Source of the DNA: Opitutaceae bacterium
Lineage (GTDB): Bacteria; Verrucomicrobiota; Verrucomicrobiia; Opitutales; Opitutaceae
Assembly: GCA_030693515.1 (NCBI GenBank)
Contig: JAUYAK010000018.1
Location: 44,314 to 108,313, forward strand
Length of the DNA stretch: 64,000 nt
Direction of reading: 5' to 3'
Position numbers and translations under genes: made by a program. The notes beneath the pieces were generated by a model. It was not told the origin of the DNA. It saw only the letters and a program-made list of their open reading frames with translations, and did not search any database. Positions 53,153 through 62,167 of the stretch are shown here, piece by piece; the stretch's first letter is position 1, and each line of letters starts with the position of its first letter.

Positions 53153-56100
53153 CTAATGTTTGTGCGCTTCGGTGGCGGGGGCGGCGGGTTTCGCGGCAGG
53201 GTTGGACTTGAGGAAGGTGTCGACGTCCTTGGTGACGACGAGCTGGCCCCACATCACGGTCCAATGGCCGGGGAAGGTGCAGACAAACTCGTAGATGCCC
53301 TCGGCGCGGATCGTGTTGCCGGTGATCTTGAGGGTCTCGCTGCGGCCGGGCTCGATGAGCTTGGTGGCGGCGATTACGTCCGTGGACTCGGGCACCCAGG
53401 CGCGGCCTTGGCGGTCGGTGTGCTCGGGGGCGAGGCTCATGGCATCGGTGGAGACCTTGGCGCGGGTGGCAGGTTTCACGATGACGAGGTTGTGCGGCAT
53501 CACGTCGGGATTCTCAAACACGAGTTCGAAAGGGCGGCCGGCCTGCACGACGATGCGCGGAGTGTCGAAACGCATCTCCTCGACGACGGCGCGCACGATG
53601 AACGAGGCGACGCGGAGCCCGGAGAGTTTCTGGCGGAGGGCATCGGCTTCCTCCGCCGGCAGCGTGCTCGCGAGATCGTCGGCGACCTGGATGGCCTCGA
53701 CGTAGTCGCGGCTGGTGCGCTCGCTGACGTGGGTCTTGCCCGCCCAGGCGACGAGGGCGCGGGCGGCGGCGGTGGCGGCCTCGGGCGTCCAGCTGGTGCG
53801 CGGCAGGGCGCGGATGCCCTGCGCGGCGGTGGAGGCCTGGTAGCCGCGCTCGATCATGGAGACGAGGGCGGCGAAGACCTTGGCGGGCTCCCGGCGCGTG
53901 CTTACGGCCGAGCGCATGGCGTCGCGCTGGGTCGCGGCGACGATGTAGTCGGGGCCCTGCAGATCGGTGATATTTTGCGCGAGGATGGCCATCACGCGAT
54001 CATAGGCGGTGGCGCGGAGTTCGGCGTGCGGGATGAGGTGGATGCCGCCGAGCAGGCTCGCGAGCGAGAGCGGCGAAGCGGAGGCGGCCTGCCACGCCGG
54101 ATCGAGCGAGCCATCGGCGAGCGCGACGGCGGCAAAGGCCCAGGTGCGGGCCTCGGAGTTGTCGGCGAGCGCGAGCTTCAGGAGTGCGGGGCGGTGGGCC
54201 TTCAAGTCGGCAGCGGGCTGGGCGAGGAGGAGGCGGCCCACGGCGCGGGCATCGACCTCGGCGGGCGAGTCGATGGTGGCGAGGATGAGGGCGACGGGCG
54301 CGGTCTGGCGGAGCTTGGCCAGGGTGGCGAGCGACTCGGCGCGGACGGCATCGGTGACGCCACTGCGCGCGAGAAGGTTTTCGCAGACATCGGCGGTGCG
54401 CGGCATCTTGAGGACCTCGGCGACGGGGAGCGTGCGGAGGAGGTAGCGCGTCGCGGCGGCATCGCCGCCGGCAAAGGTGCCGCCTTCGCCAAGGCGCTTG
54501 CGCCAGAGCGGGCGAAGCTGGCGGAGGGTCTCGCCGATCACGTAGTCGAGATAGTAGTCCACTTCCTGCTTCGTGGCGGCGAGCGCGACCTCGGTGGCCT
54601 CGGGCACATCGAAGAAGCTCGCGGCGCGCACGGCCTGCAGGCGGACGCGTGAATCCTCGTCGTCGGCACGCGCGCGCACGAGCGCGAGGGCATTGGGCAC
54701 GCGGTCGCGCCAATAGGTGGCCACCCGGGTGGCGGCGGCACGGGCTTCGGCGCGCGGGGAGGCGAGAACCTGCTTGAGCAGGTCGGCGTTGACGACGTTG
54801 TGCCACTGGTGGACCCAGAGCGCCTCGGTGAGGTGATGCGCGTAGTCGGCGGAATTTTTGTCGAGACCGGCCGTCCAGGTCTTCAGGGCGGCGATCACTT
54901 GGGCGGCGTCGCGCTGGCCGAGCTCGATCTTGGCGAGGTTGCGGATCTGGTTTTCGCCGCGCTTTAGGAGTTCGAGGAGCGCGGGGATCGGCTCGCCGGC
55001 GATCTTGGGCTGCCAGGCGAGGGGGCGGCCCTCGGCCGTGATGCGGTAGATGCGGCCGTGGACGTGGTCGCGGTTGGCATCGCGGAGGTGGCTCTGGAGG
55101 TGGCCGATGAGCGGGTTGTGCCAATCGACGACGTAGAGCGCGCCGTCCGGGCCGGTGCTGGTGTCGATGGGGCGGAAATTGAAATCCTTGGACTGCATGA
55201 TGTCCGGCTCCCGCGTGCCCTTGAGGCCGGAGCCATCGCGCTCGAGGTTGACGCGGAAGATGCCGTGGAAGCCGATGACGTTGGGGTTGAGATAATCGCC
55301 CCAGTATTCTTCGGGGAAATGCCGGCTCGTGAGGATGGTGCTGCCGGCGCTCGGGCGCGAAGGGCGGTCCCAGATGGTTTTCAGCCTCGGGTGCTTTGCG
55401 GGGTAGTCGATGCGGCCGCTGAACGCGGGGCCAAAGTAGGTGTTGTTACCGGTGGCATCGGTGATGAGGTCGTTGCCCCAATAGTCGAAGGCACGACCGT
55501 GGGGGTTGGCGAAGCCGTAGGCGATGTAGGTCTCGAACTTTGACGTGAGTGGCTCGTAGCGGAAGATCGCGCCGTCGATGTTGCGCATAGCGCCGCCGAC
55601 CGTCTCGACCTGCGTGCGGTGAAACACGCCGTCACTGAAGAGAATCGCGCCGCCCGGCTCATAGACGAGCGAGTTGGCTTGGTGGTGGGAGTCGGCGGAA
55701 TCGAGGCCCATGAGCACGCGCTCCTTCCAGTCGGCCTTGCCGTCACCATTGGTGTCGCGGACGAACCAGACATCGGGCGCCTGCTGGAGGAGGATGCCGT
55801 CCTTGAAAAACTGGAAGCCGGTGGGGCAGTTGAGACCGTCGAGCCAGACGGTGCACTTGTCGGCGCGGCCATCGCCATCGGTGTCCTCGAGGATGAGGAT
55901 TTTGTCCTTCACCTTGGCGGTCGGGGTGAGGCCGGGGTAGCTGGGCCAGACGGAGACCCAGAGGCGGCCCTTGGTGTCCCAGGCCATCTGCACGGGCTTC
56001 GCGAGCTCGGGAAACTGCTTCTCGCTGGCGAAGAGGTTGGCCTTGAGGCCGGGGGCGAGGGTCATCTTGGCAATCGCCTCGTCGCCGTCGAGAAACGGGT

Positions 56101-58225
56101 AGGTGCCGTCGATGTTGGAGCCGGGCTTGTTGGTGCCAAAGGCGGTGACGACGGGCAGGGGCAGCATCTCGACCGGCTCGTTCTTGCCGGCGGCGAGGGC
56201 CCAGGCTTTGCGCTCGAGGTTGGCGGTCATCACGTCGCGCTGCGCCATTTCCTCGGCCATGATCTGGGCGTTGGTGAGCTTCGGGGCGTCGGGGTGCGAG
56301 ACGTAGGCGATGGTGGAGCGGCCGCCGTAGATGTTGTAGCCGTCGACGGTGCGGTAGCGGGAGTGCCACATGGTGCTCTTCTCGTTCACGGTGGCGCGCA
56401 GTTGGCGGGCTTGGGGCGTGTCCATCGCGGGAGCCGGTGTGCCGAAGAGCGCGGCGTAGGCGCGGGGCGCGAGCTGGCCCTCGCCGGCTTCGTTCAGGTG
56501 CACACCGTTGATCGTGAGCGGGGGCTGGCCGGTGCGCGCGGCTTCGGCGTAGAGCTCCTGCGAGGGCGCGAAGAGATTGACGAAGGAGACGCCGGCCTGA
56601 TCGCGGGCGACCTCCTCCATCGCCGCGGTGTAGAGCGCGAGGTTGGCGTTGATCGCGGGGTTGAACGCGTAGTTCGGGTCGGGGTGCTTTTCGACGGCGA
56701 TGGGGGAGAAGAGCACGAGGCGCGGGGGCGTGGTGCCGTTGTAGTTTCGCGCGCGGGTCTCGCGGACGAATTTTTCGAGGTCCTCCTTGAACTTGGGCAG
56801 GCCTTCGCGGCCGGCGAAGGATTCGTTGTAGCCGAAAAAGGCGAACACGACGCCCGCCTGCACCTTGGTGAGCCATTCGTCGGGCGTGCCGAAGTCCTTC
56901 GAGCGGGCGCGCGTCGCGACTTCGTCGCCGGCAAAGGCGAGGTTGCGCACGACGATCTGATGCGCGGGGTGCTGTGCGTGGATCATCGTCTCCAGCCAGC
57001 CGTGGTGCTGCATGCGGTCGGCGAGGGCGTTGCCGATGAGGGCCACGCGGTCGCCGGGGTTGAGGACGATGGGAGTGTTGACGGTGGCCGGAGTCGCGGG
57101 CGCAGCACTGGGCGCCGGCGTGGCGGACGCCTGCTTCTTGGGCGCGGGGGCTTTCTTCGCGGCCGGCTGCGGCGGCATGCCGCCCACGGGCACGGTCTGG
57201 CCGAGGGCGTAGGCGGAGACTTTCAGCGGGTAGCGGAAGGAATGAAACCCATACTTCCGCGGCTCGTAGGGATCGACGTAGGTCACGTCGGCCTTGGCGG
57301 GGATGTCGCGGCCGACGCTCCAGAACACGGCGTTGACGACGAGGCGGCGCAGCGACTCGTCGAGGAAATCGGTGGCGGCGCCCATCGTGGTGGTGAAGAC
57401 CTTGTTGGTCTGGCCGCTCTCGTGCTTGAACGTGCGCGTCCACGCGATGGGCATCGCCGGGGCGTTGACGGGCTGATCCTGCTTGTCGCTGGCGCGCTTT
57501 TTCACCGTGTCGGCGGGGGCGTCGCCTGGGTTCATGCCCTTGAGCACGAGGCCGCGGAGGAGAATCTTGGCGTCGGCCGGCGGGTAGGCTTCGTAAACAT
57601 CGCTGTCGCCGAAGATCGCGCCGACGCCACGGAGCAGCGGATCGGTTTTGGCGGCGGGCTCGGCGATGCCGCGCGTGGCCTCGACCTTGTGCTTGCCCCA
57701 GTGCGAGACCCAGGTCTCGCCGAGCACGTGTTTGCCGAAGCCGCCGGGCCACGGCGCTTTCGAGTTCCACGAGTATTTCGCCCACTTGCTTTCGGCGGGG
57801 ATGTTGAAGGGATGCGTCGAGGTGCGCACGGCGACGAGTGGCACGCCGCGCTCGAAGGCGGCGACGAAGCGCTCCATCGCGGCATCGGGCCAGTTGCGGA
57901 ACCGCAGGCCCATCAGAATCACGTCGGCCGAATCGAGGGCCGCGGCATCGGGGAGCGACTTCTGGTTGTCGGGATTGATGGTGCCGTCGGGATCGAGGGC
58001 GAAGAGCACGGTGCACTTGAAGCCGTGCCGCTGGCTCAGGATCTTTGCGAGCATGGGCAGGGCCTCCTCGCTGCGGTATTCGTCGTCGCCGGAGACGAGC
58101 ACGACGTGCTTGCCCTGGGCTTTGACGCCGGCGGGCGGGTTGAAAACGAGCGAGGTCTGCGCGACCGCGGCGGCGGTCAGGGCGAAGAACCACGGGGCAA
58201 TGGCAAGGAGGCGGAGCAGGCTCAT
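53153..58225 (-). CDS. 1690-residue fusion: ThuA-like, SGNH-like, dehydrogenase-type propeller, HEAT region and C-terminal cupredoxin
   Basis: Exported protein (signal peptide 1-23). ThuA-like domain about 38-305 (HVVLVSGDDEYRSEEALPML, RNWPDAAMERFVAAFERGVP). A Pro/Ala/Lys linker at 350-385. SGNH-like domain 390-600, where the usual GDS nucleophile block reads IGNALADRMQ and the His block reads NGVHLNEAG. The TIGR02604-type propeller runs from about 720 to 1180 (LAPGLKANLFASEKQFPELA, ILILEDTDGDGRADKCTVWL). A HEAT-like helical region follows to about 1560. The last 100 residues form a cupredoxin with Cu ligands His in MPHNLVIV, and Cys, His and Met in EFVCTFPGHWTVMWG. There is no CxxCH motif anywhere in the protein. 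Probably a periplasmic sugar oxidoreductase that passes electrons to copper; function inferred. It lies between Gfo/Idh and DUF1080. Confidence 0.88.
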   Translation of the reverse strand: MSLLRLLAIAPWFFALTAAAVAQTSLVFNPPAGVKAQGKHVVLVSGDDEYRSEEALPMLAKILSQRHGFKCTVLFALDPDGTINPDNQKSLPDAAALDSADVILMGLRFRNWPDAAMERFVAAFERGVPLVAVRTSTHPFNIPAESKWAKYSWNSKAPWPGGFGKHVLGETWVSHWGKHKVEATRGIAEPAAKTDPLLRGVGAIFGDSDVYEAYPPADAKILLRGLVLKGMNPGDAPADTVKKRASDKQDQPVNAPAMPIAWTRTFKHESGQTNKVFTTTMGAATDFLDESLRRLVVNAVFWSVGRDIPAKADVTYVDPYEPRKYGFHSFRYPLKVSAYALGQTVPVGGMPPQPAAKKAPAPKKQASATPAPSAAPATPATVNTPIVLNPGDRVALIGNALADRMQHHGWLETMIHAQHPAHQIVVRNLAFAGDEVATRARSKDFGTPDEWLTKVQAGVVFAFFGYNESFAGREGLPKFKEDLEKFVRETRARNYNGTTPPRLVLFSPIAVEKHPDPNYAFNPAINANLALYTAAMEEVARDQAGVSFVNLFAPSQELYAEAARTGQPPLTINGVHLNEAGEGQLAPRAYAALFGTPAPAMDTPQARQLRATVNEKSTMWHSRYRTVDGYNIYGGRSTIAYVSHPDAPKLTNAQIMAEEMAQRDVMTANLERKAWALAAGKNEPVEMLPLPVVTAFGTNKPGSNIDGTYPFLDGDEAIAKMTLAPGLKANLFASEKQFPELAKPVQMAWDTKGRLWVSVWPSYPGLTPTAKVKDKILILEDTDGDGRADKCTVWLDGLNCPTGFQFFKDGILLQQAPDVWFVRDTNGDGKADWKERVLMGLDSADSHHQANSLVYEPGGAILFSDGVFHRTQVETVGGAMRNIDGAIFRYEPLTSKFETYIAYGFANPHGRAFDYWGNDLITDATGNNTYFGPAFSGRIDYPAKHPRLKTIWDRPSRPSAGSTILTSRHFPEEYWGDYLNPNVIGFHGIFRVNLERDGSGLKGTREPDIMQSKDFNFRPIDTSTGPDGALYVVDWHNPLIGHLQSHLRDANRDHVHGRIYRITAEGRPLAWQPKIAGEPIPALLELLKRGENQIRNLAKIELGQRDAAQVIAALKTWTAGLDKNSADYAHHLTEALWVHQWHNVVNADLLKQVLASPRAEARAAATRVATYWRDRVPNALALVRARADDEDSRVRLQAVRAASFFDVPEATEVALAATKQEVDYYLDYVIGETLRQLRPLWRKRLGEGGTFAGGDAAATRYLLRTLPVAEVLKMPRTADVCENLLARSGVTDAVRAESLATLAKLRQTAPVALILATIDSPAEVDARAVGRLLLAQPAADLKAHRPALLKLALADNSEARTWAFAAVALADGSLDPAWQAASASPLSLASLLGGIHLIPHAELRATAYDRVMAILAQNITDLQGPDYIVAATQRDAMRSAVSTRREPAKVFAALVSMIERGYQASTAAQGIRALPRTSWTPEAATAAARALVAWAGKTHVSERTSRDYVEAIQVADDLASTLPAEEADALRQKLSGLRVASFIVRAVVEEMRFDTPRIVVQAGRPFELVFENPDVMPHNLVIVKPATRAKVSTDAMSLAPEHTDRQGRAWVPESTDVIAATKLIEPGRSETLKITGNTIRAEGIYEFVCTFPGHWTVMWGQLVVTKDVDTFLKSNPAAKPAAPATEAHKH

Positions 58226-58241
58226 GGGGGGCGAAAAAGGA

Positions 58242-58262
58242 GGGCGGGTCTGTGACCCGCCC
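58242..58262. repeat. Palindromic repeat, copy 1 (REP-like)
   Basis: Arms GGGCGGGTC and GACCCGCCC around TGT. It lies 17 bp upstream of the large fusion gene start and is paired with copy 2 in inverse orientation 58 bp away. Confidence 0.7.
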
Positions 58263-58320
58263 TTGTTGGCGTGGGAGACGAACGGTGTGACGGCTGAACG
58301 GGAAAAGGGAGGCGGAAAAA

Positions 58321-58341
58321 GGGCGGGTCACAGACCCGCCC
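58321..58341. repeat. Palindromic repeat, copy 2 (REP-like, inverted)
   Basis: Same arms as copy 1 around ACA, that is, the reverse complement of copy 1. It lies 15 bp beyond the stop of the Gfo/Idh gene. Copies 1 and 2 form a 100-bp inverted pair that fills the gap between the two genes. Confidence 0.7.
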
Positions 58342-58356
58342 GGCCTCGAGCCTGCC

Positions 58357-59502
58357 TCAGACCTGTTTCACTTTTTGCCACTTCCGCGTCTTGGCGGACT
58401 TGAGCACGGCATCGGTGACGTAGTCGGTGGCGAGGCCGTCCCGGCAGTCGGGTTTGCAGCCCTTGCCGCTTTCCAAGCCGCGCACGAACTCGACCATCGC
58501 GTGGACGAAGCTGTGTTCGTAGCCGAGCTGGAGGCCGGGCACCCACCAGTTGCCGCAATAGGGATGATCGCCGTCGGAAACGTGGATGCTCTTCCAGCCG
58601 CGCTCCGGACCTTCGTCGGTGTAGTCGAAGACCTGCAGGCGATGCAGATCGTGGAGGTCCCACTTGAGCGACATGTTCGCGCCGTTGATTTCGAAGGTGT
58701 AGAGCGCCTTGTGGCCGCGGGCGTAACGGGTGGACTCGAAAAGGCCGAGCGAACCGTTGTTGAAGTGGCAGTGAAACACACAGGCGTCGTCGATGTTCAC
58801 CTTCTCGACCTTGCCGGTGAGGCTGTGCTTGCGCTCCTTGACGAAGGTCTCGGTCATCGCGCTGACATCCTTGATGCCGCCGTTGAGCCACATCGCGGTG
58901 TCGATGCAGTGCGCGAGCAAATCACCCGTGACGCCGGAGCCGGAGACCTTGGCGTCGAGGCGCCAGAGGCCGGTGCCGCCCTGCGGGAGGTCGGCGTTGA
59001 TGGTCCAATCTTGGAGGAAGTTCGCGCGGTAGTGATAAACGCGGCCGAGCTTGCCGGCGTCGATGAACTGTTTGGCGAGGACAACGGCGGGGCAACGGCG
59101 GTAGTTATACCAGACCATGTTGGCGACGCCGGCCTTCTTGATGGCCTTGACCATGGACTCGGCTTCCTTGCCGGTGCGGCCGAGGGGCTTTTCGCAGAGG
59201 ATCATCTTGCCGGCCTTGGCGGCGGCGATGACTTGCTCGGCGTGAAGGTTGTTGGGCGTGGCCACGTCGATGACGTCGATGTCGTCGCGCGCGATGAGCT
59301 TCTTCCAGTCGGTCTCGATGGATTTGTAGCCCCACTTGTCGGCGAACTCCTGCGTCTTGGCGGCGTCGCGGCCGCAGACGGCCTGCGGGATGAGCTCGTA
59401 GGAGGAGGGGAAGAAGTGGTTGACCTGATGAAAGGCGTTGCTGTGGGCGCGGCCCATGAAGCTGTAGCCGATGAGACCGATGCGGAGTTGTTTCTTGGCC
59501 AT
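58357..59502 (-). CDS. Gfo/Idh/MocA-family NAD(P)-dependent oxidoreductase
   Basis: 381 residues, cytoplasmic. N-terminal Rossmann fold with [18 protein letters not shown] (about 7-24) and [20 protein letters not shown]; the EKP motif is in [15 protein letters not shown]. The C-terminal domain has the catalytic-type block [20 protein letters not shown] (Asp and His), and later VDGDHPY-type residues in [14 protein letters not shown]. Family members oxidise or reduce sugar hydroxyls, often at C3, using bound NAD. With DUF1080 and the TIM-barrel gene next to it, 3-keto-sugar formation or reduction is a reasonable role. It sits between two REP-like pairs. No signal peptide, so the substrate must enter the cytoplasm. 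Confidence 0.93.
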   Translation of the reverse strand: MAKKQLRIGLIGYSFMGRAHSNAFHQVNHFFPSSYELIPQAVCGRDAAKTQEFADKWGYKSIETDWKKLIARDDIDVIDVATPNNLHAEQVIAAAKAGKMILCEKPLGRTGKEAESMVKAIKKAGVANMVWYNYRRCPAVVLAKQFIDAGKLGRVYHYRANFLQDWTINADLPQGGTGLWRLDAKVSGSGVTGDLLAHCIDTAMWLNGGIKDVSAMTETFVKERKHSLTGKVEKVNIDDACVFHCHFNNGSLGLFESTRYARGHKALYTFEINGANMSLKWDLHDLHRLQVFDYTDEGPERGWKSIHVSDGDHPYCGNWWVPGLQLGYEHSFVHAMVEFVRGLESGKGCKPDCRDGLATDYVTDAVLKSAKTRKWQKVKQV

Positions 59503-59530
59503 GGGAAAAGAAGTAGTGAGGTTTGGAGTA

Positions 59531-59551
59531 GGGCGGGTCTGTGACCCGCCC
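59531..59551. repeat. Palindromic repeat, copy 3 (REP-like)
   Basis: Identical to copy 1 (arms GGGCGGGTC and GACCCGCCC around TGT), 29 bp upstream of the Gfo/Idh start. Confidence 0.7.
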
Positions 59552-59582
59552 TGGGGATGGGTTGGAGCTGGGGAGGCGCTGA

Positions 59583-59604
59583 GGGCGGGTCGGAGACCCC
59601 GCCC
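59583..59604. repeat. Palindromic repeat, copy 4 (REP-like variant)
   Basis: Variant with arms GGGCGGGTC and GACCCCGCCC around GGA, 9 bp beyond the stop of the isomerase gene. With copy 3 it makes a 74-bp pair. Confidence 0.6.
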
Positions 59605-59613
59605 TGCTTTTTC

Positions 59614-60651
59614 TCAGCCGACCCAGCCGTGGTTGTTCCGGACCTCGATCATAGCGGCGAGGATGTCGTTCCAGGTCTGCTGCTTCATGAGCACCTCGTT
59701 GGAGAACATGCAGCCGTCCCAGCAGATGTGTTTCATTTTTTTCGTGACCTTGCCTTTGCCGTCGCGGAGCCAGTAGCCGGAGTCGCGGGCGATGTTGAGC
59801 TTGCCCTTCGGATCGGTGGCGAGGCAGTGGCGGCCGGTCTTCTCGTGGCTGCCGGAGCCGTAGGTGCTGCCGTCGTTCTGTGCGACGTGGAAATCGATCG
59901 TCCACGGGCGGAGCGCGTCGGTGAGCTTCGTCATCGCGGCGTGGAAGGCCGCCGGCTCGTAGTGGTAGTTTTTCGGCACAATGCGGTGCGCCTCGGCGTT
60001 GGCGCCGAGCGTGTAGAGGTGCGTGTGCGACATGTCGGCCTGGAAGCCGACGACCTTGGGCATGCCGACGGCCTCGAGGAGGTTCACCATGTTCTTCCAC
60101 GAGTGCATGCCGCCCCAGCAAATCTCGCCCTCGGCGGCGAGTCGCTCGCCTTCGCCCTTCGCGACCTTGCCGGCTTCGCGGAAGGTTTGCGCGATGAGCT
60201 TCGTGACGCCCTTCGGGTCCTTGTCCCACGCGGCGACGCTGGTGGCGCTGTCGATGCGGACGATACCGTAGGGGCGGACGCCGAGCTCGCGGAGTTTCGC
60301 GGCGATGCGGACGGCCTTGCGGACGTGGGTGACGAAGTTGGCGCGGGCCGTGGCGTCGCCGCCGGCGGAAGCGTCGAACCACACGGGCGCGACGACGGAG
60401 CCGACGACGAGGCCCTTCTTCTTGATCTTGGCGGCGAGGGCCTTGATGCCGTCGTCGGAGATATCGATGTCGGTGTGCGGATTGTAGAGGAAGAGATCGA
60501 TGCCGTCGAACTTCACGCCGCCCACGTCCGCCTTGGCGGTGAGGTCGAGCATGGTGTCGAGTTCGATGAACGGTTCTGCGCCGGGGGAGCCTTTGCCGAC
60601 GAGTCCGGGCCAGGCGGCGTTGTGAAGTTTGGGGAAGTTATTTTGAGGCAT
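59614..60651 (-). CDS. Sugar phosphate isomerase/epimerase-like TIM-barrel protein
   Basis: 345 residues, cytoplasmic. Xylose-isomerase-like (AP-endonuclease-2) TIM-barrel features are [92 protein letters not shown] and [13 protein letters not shown]. The Glu, Asp and His in the last three match the metal site of the superfamily. Members act as sugar isomerases, epimerases or, in recently described pathways, as eliminases or hydrolases of 3-keto-glycosides; the reaction is not set by sequence alone. The gene is 143 bp from the cupin gene (that gap holds an inverted repeat) and 111 bp from Gfo/Idh. Confidence 0.85.
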   Translation of the reverse strand: MPQNNFPKLHNAAWPGLVGKGSPGAEPFIELDTMLDLTAKADVGGVKFDGIDLFLYNPHTDIDISDDGIKALAAKIKKKGLVVGSVVAPVWFDASAGGDATARANFVTHVRKAVRIAAKLRELGVRPYGIVRIDSATSVAAWDKDPKGVTKLIAQTFREAGKVAKGEGERLAAEGEICWGGMHSWKNMVNLLEAVGMPKVVGFQADMSHTHLYTLGANAEAHRIVPKNYHYEPAAFHAAMTKLTDALRPWTIDFHVAQNDGSTYGSGSHEKTGRHCLATDPKGKLNIARDSGYWLRDGKGKVTKKMKHICWDGCMFSNEVLMKQQTWNDILAAMIEVRNNHGWVG

Positions 60652-60676
60652 GGGTAATTAGAGGGGATGGAGGTTG

Positions 60677-60784
60677 TTTTTTGCCACAGAGGGCACGGAG
60701 GTGGACACGGAGGCCACGGAGGATGAGAAGTTGATTTCGATCCTCTGTGCTCTCAGTGCCTGCTCAGCGAACTCTGTGGTGAAA
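60677..60784. repeat. Intergenic inverted repeat with CACGGAGG units
   Basis: Outer arms CCACAGAG (60684-60691) and CTCTGTGG (60772-60779). The left half holds three direct CACGGAGG units (60694, 60706 and 60715) and the right half a CCTCTGTG (60742-60749). It fills the gap between the isomerase and cupin genes. Repeats of the type CACAGAGG are common in intergenic DNA of large PVC genomes, from memory. Confidence 0.6.
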
Positions 60785-60794
60785 GGTTTGAGTT

Positions 60795-62066
60795 CTAGAA
60801 CTTGTTCTTGCGGTAGGCGCCCATGGCGGGGGCGTCGGGATTCACTTCGGGGCCGAAGTAGCGGAGGCACACGAGTGGCTCGGTGCTGCTGGTGTTTTCG
60901 AAGGTCACACCGGCCTTGGCGCCGTCCTCGGTGCAGAAGTATTCGTCCTCGGTCAGCTCGTGGAAGCGGATGAGCTTCGGGCTCACGAGCGGCTGGCCGT
61001 TGATCTTGCCGGAGCCCTGCACGCAGATGAGGCCATAGGCGCCGGTGTCCTTCACCGTGCACGTGGTGCCGGGATCGACGGTGAGTTCTTTCGCGGTGAA
61101 GAGCTGCTCGCCATCGACCTTGCCGTAAACAATCCAGCGATCGACGTAGCCCTCGCTGCGCGTGTCGGCGACGGGGACGGGCTCGAGGTAGTGGTTGTCC
61201 TTAAAATTCGGGTCCACGTTCTTTTCCCAGTCGAGCTGATCGACGATGAAGTCGATGTCCTTGTGCTTCGACTTGGGCATGTCTTTCACGAGGAGCGACC
61301 ACGGCACCTCGCGGCCCTCGACGAGATTCTGATACATGCCGAAGACATCGGAGCCCCACTGCGGCTCGTAGGTGCAAAGCGAGCCGGGCGCGTGGAGGAT
61401 GCACGGATCGATCAGCCAGCCAGAGCCGACCTTGAGGCGGTAGGCCTTCGAGAGATCGAGGATGCCATTGTCGCCCTTGTTCCAGTTGCGGATGCACTGC
61501 TTGACCTGCTCCTTCGTCGTGCCGGGCTCGAAGCCCATGAACGTGTAGGGGAAATTGTTGCCGACGTTGTTGTGCTGCGGCGGGAAGTAATACGACTCCG
61601 GCTTGCCCTCCTGGCCCACGAGCTTCGCCTGCTTGGCCGACTGGTGCATGTGGTGCGGGATCGGCCCCATGTTATCGAAGAACTTCGAGTAAACGGGCCA
61701 CTTCTTGTATTTCTTCCAGATGGCGGAGCCGACGAGCGTCGCGCCCGTGTCGGCCACGGCCTGCTGGAGGGTGAACTTCTTGTTGCCGACGACACACCAG
61801 CTCAGGCCCTCGTCCCACGCACGGCCCTCGTTGGCGGTGACGGTGGTCGAGGCGAACCAGCGCTCGTCGATGCCGCCGCGGTTGAGGCCGTAGGCGTAGG
61901 TGTCATCGGGATGAAGCTTGATGCGCAAGCCGGGCTGGAGAAACGACCGCGGCACCCACGCGGGCGCGAGGCGCAACAAGCCGCCGGTGCGGCCGAGCTC
62001 GGCCTCGACGAGGCTTTGCGTGGATTTTTTGACGGTCTTGAGATCGAGCACGGAGGATTTCGACAT
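60795..62066 (-). CDS. Cupin-superfamily protein resembling class I mannose-6-phosphate isomerase
   Basis: 423 residues, cytoplasmic, ATG at 62064-62066. A metal-site type sequence GPIPHHMHQSAKQAKLVG and YYFPPQHNNVGNNFPY occur near residues 135-180, the spacing of His ligands in ManA-type cupins. Further conserved-looking parts are KVGSGWLIDPCILHAPGSLC and, in a second cupin-like unit near 345-375, TCTVKDTGAYGLICVQGSG. ManA-like isomerisation is possible but phosphate-binding residues were not verified. It is the first gene of the region 8 run; 102 bp upstream is the 38-bp element shared with the receptor C promoter region. No clear Shine-Dalgarno sequence precedes the start. Confidence 0.75.
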   Translation of the reverse strand: MSKSSVLDLKTVKKSTQSLVEAELGRTGGLLRLAPAWVPRSFLQPGLRIKLHPDDTYAYGLNRGGIDERWFASTTVTANEGRAWDEGLSWCVVGNKKFTLQQAVADTGATLVGSAIWKKYKKWPVYSKFFDNMGPIPHHMHQSAKQAKLVGQEGKPESYYFPPQHNNVGNNFPYTFMGFEPGTTKEQVKQCIRNWNKGDNGILDLSKAYRLKVGSGWLIDPCILHAPGSLCTYEPQWGSDVFGMYQNLVEGREVPWSLLVKDMPKSKHKDIDFIVDQLDWEKNVDPNFKDNHYLEPVPVADTRSEGYVDRWIVYGKVDGEQLFTAKELTVDPGTTCTVKDTGAYGLICVQGSGKINGQPLVSPKLIRFHELTEDEYFCTEDGAKAGVTFENTSSTEPLVCLRYFGPEVNPDAPAMGAYRKNKF

Positions 62067-62167
62067 GGAGAAAGAGGGCGGGAAGCGGGGCCGGGGAGGG
62101 CGCAGGGCAGGGCGACGCGGGGGAGGAAGGAAAAGGATGAGAATCCTACTCTGACCCGTGGCAACCG

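Noticed and set aside
48448..58225. CRISPR array or phage attachment site near vapBC
   Set aside because: No regularly spaced direct repeats, integrase or tRNA gene were found; vapBC stands alone.
55619..58255. Plus-strand open frame of 878 codons opposite the large fusion gene
   Set aside because: Low-complexity Gly/Val/Glu-rich translation; the minus strand has continuous domain evidence (ThuA, propeller, cupredoxin).
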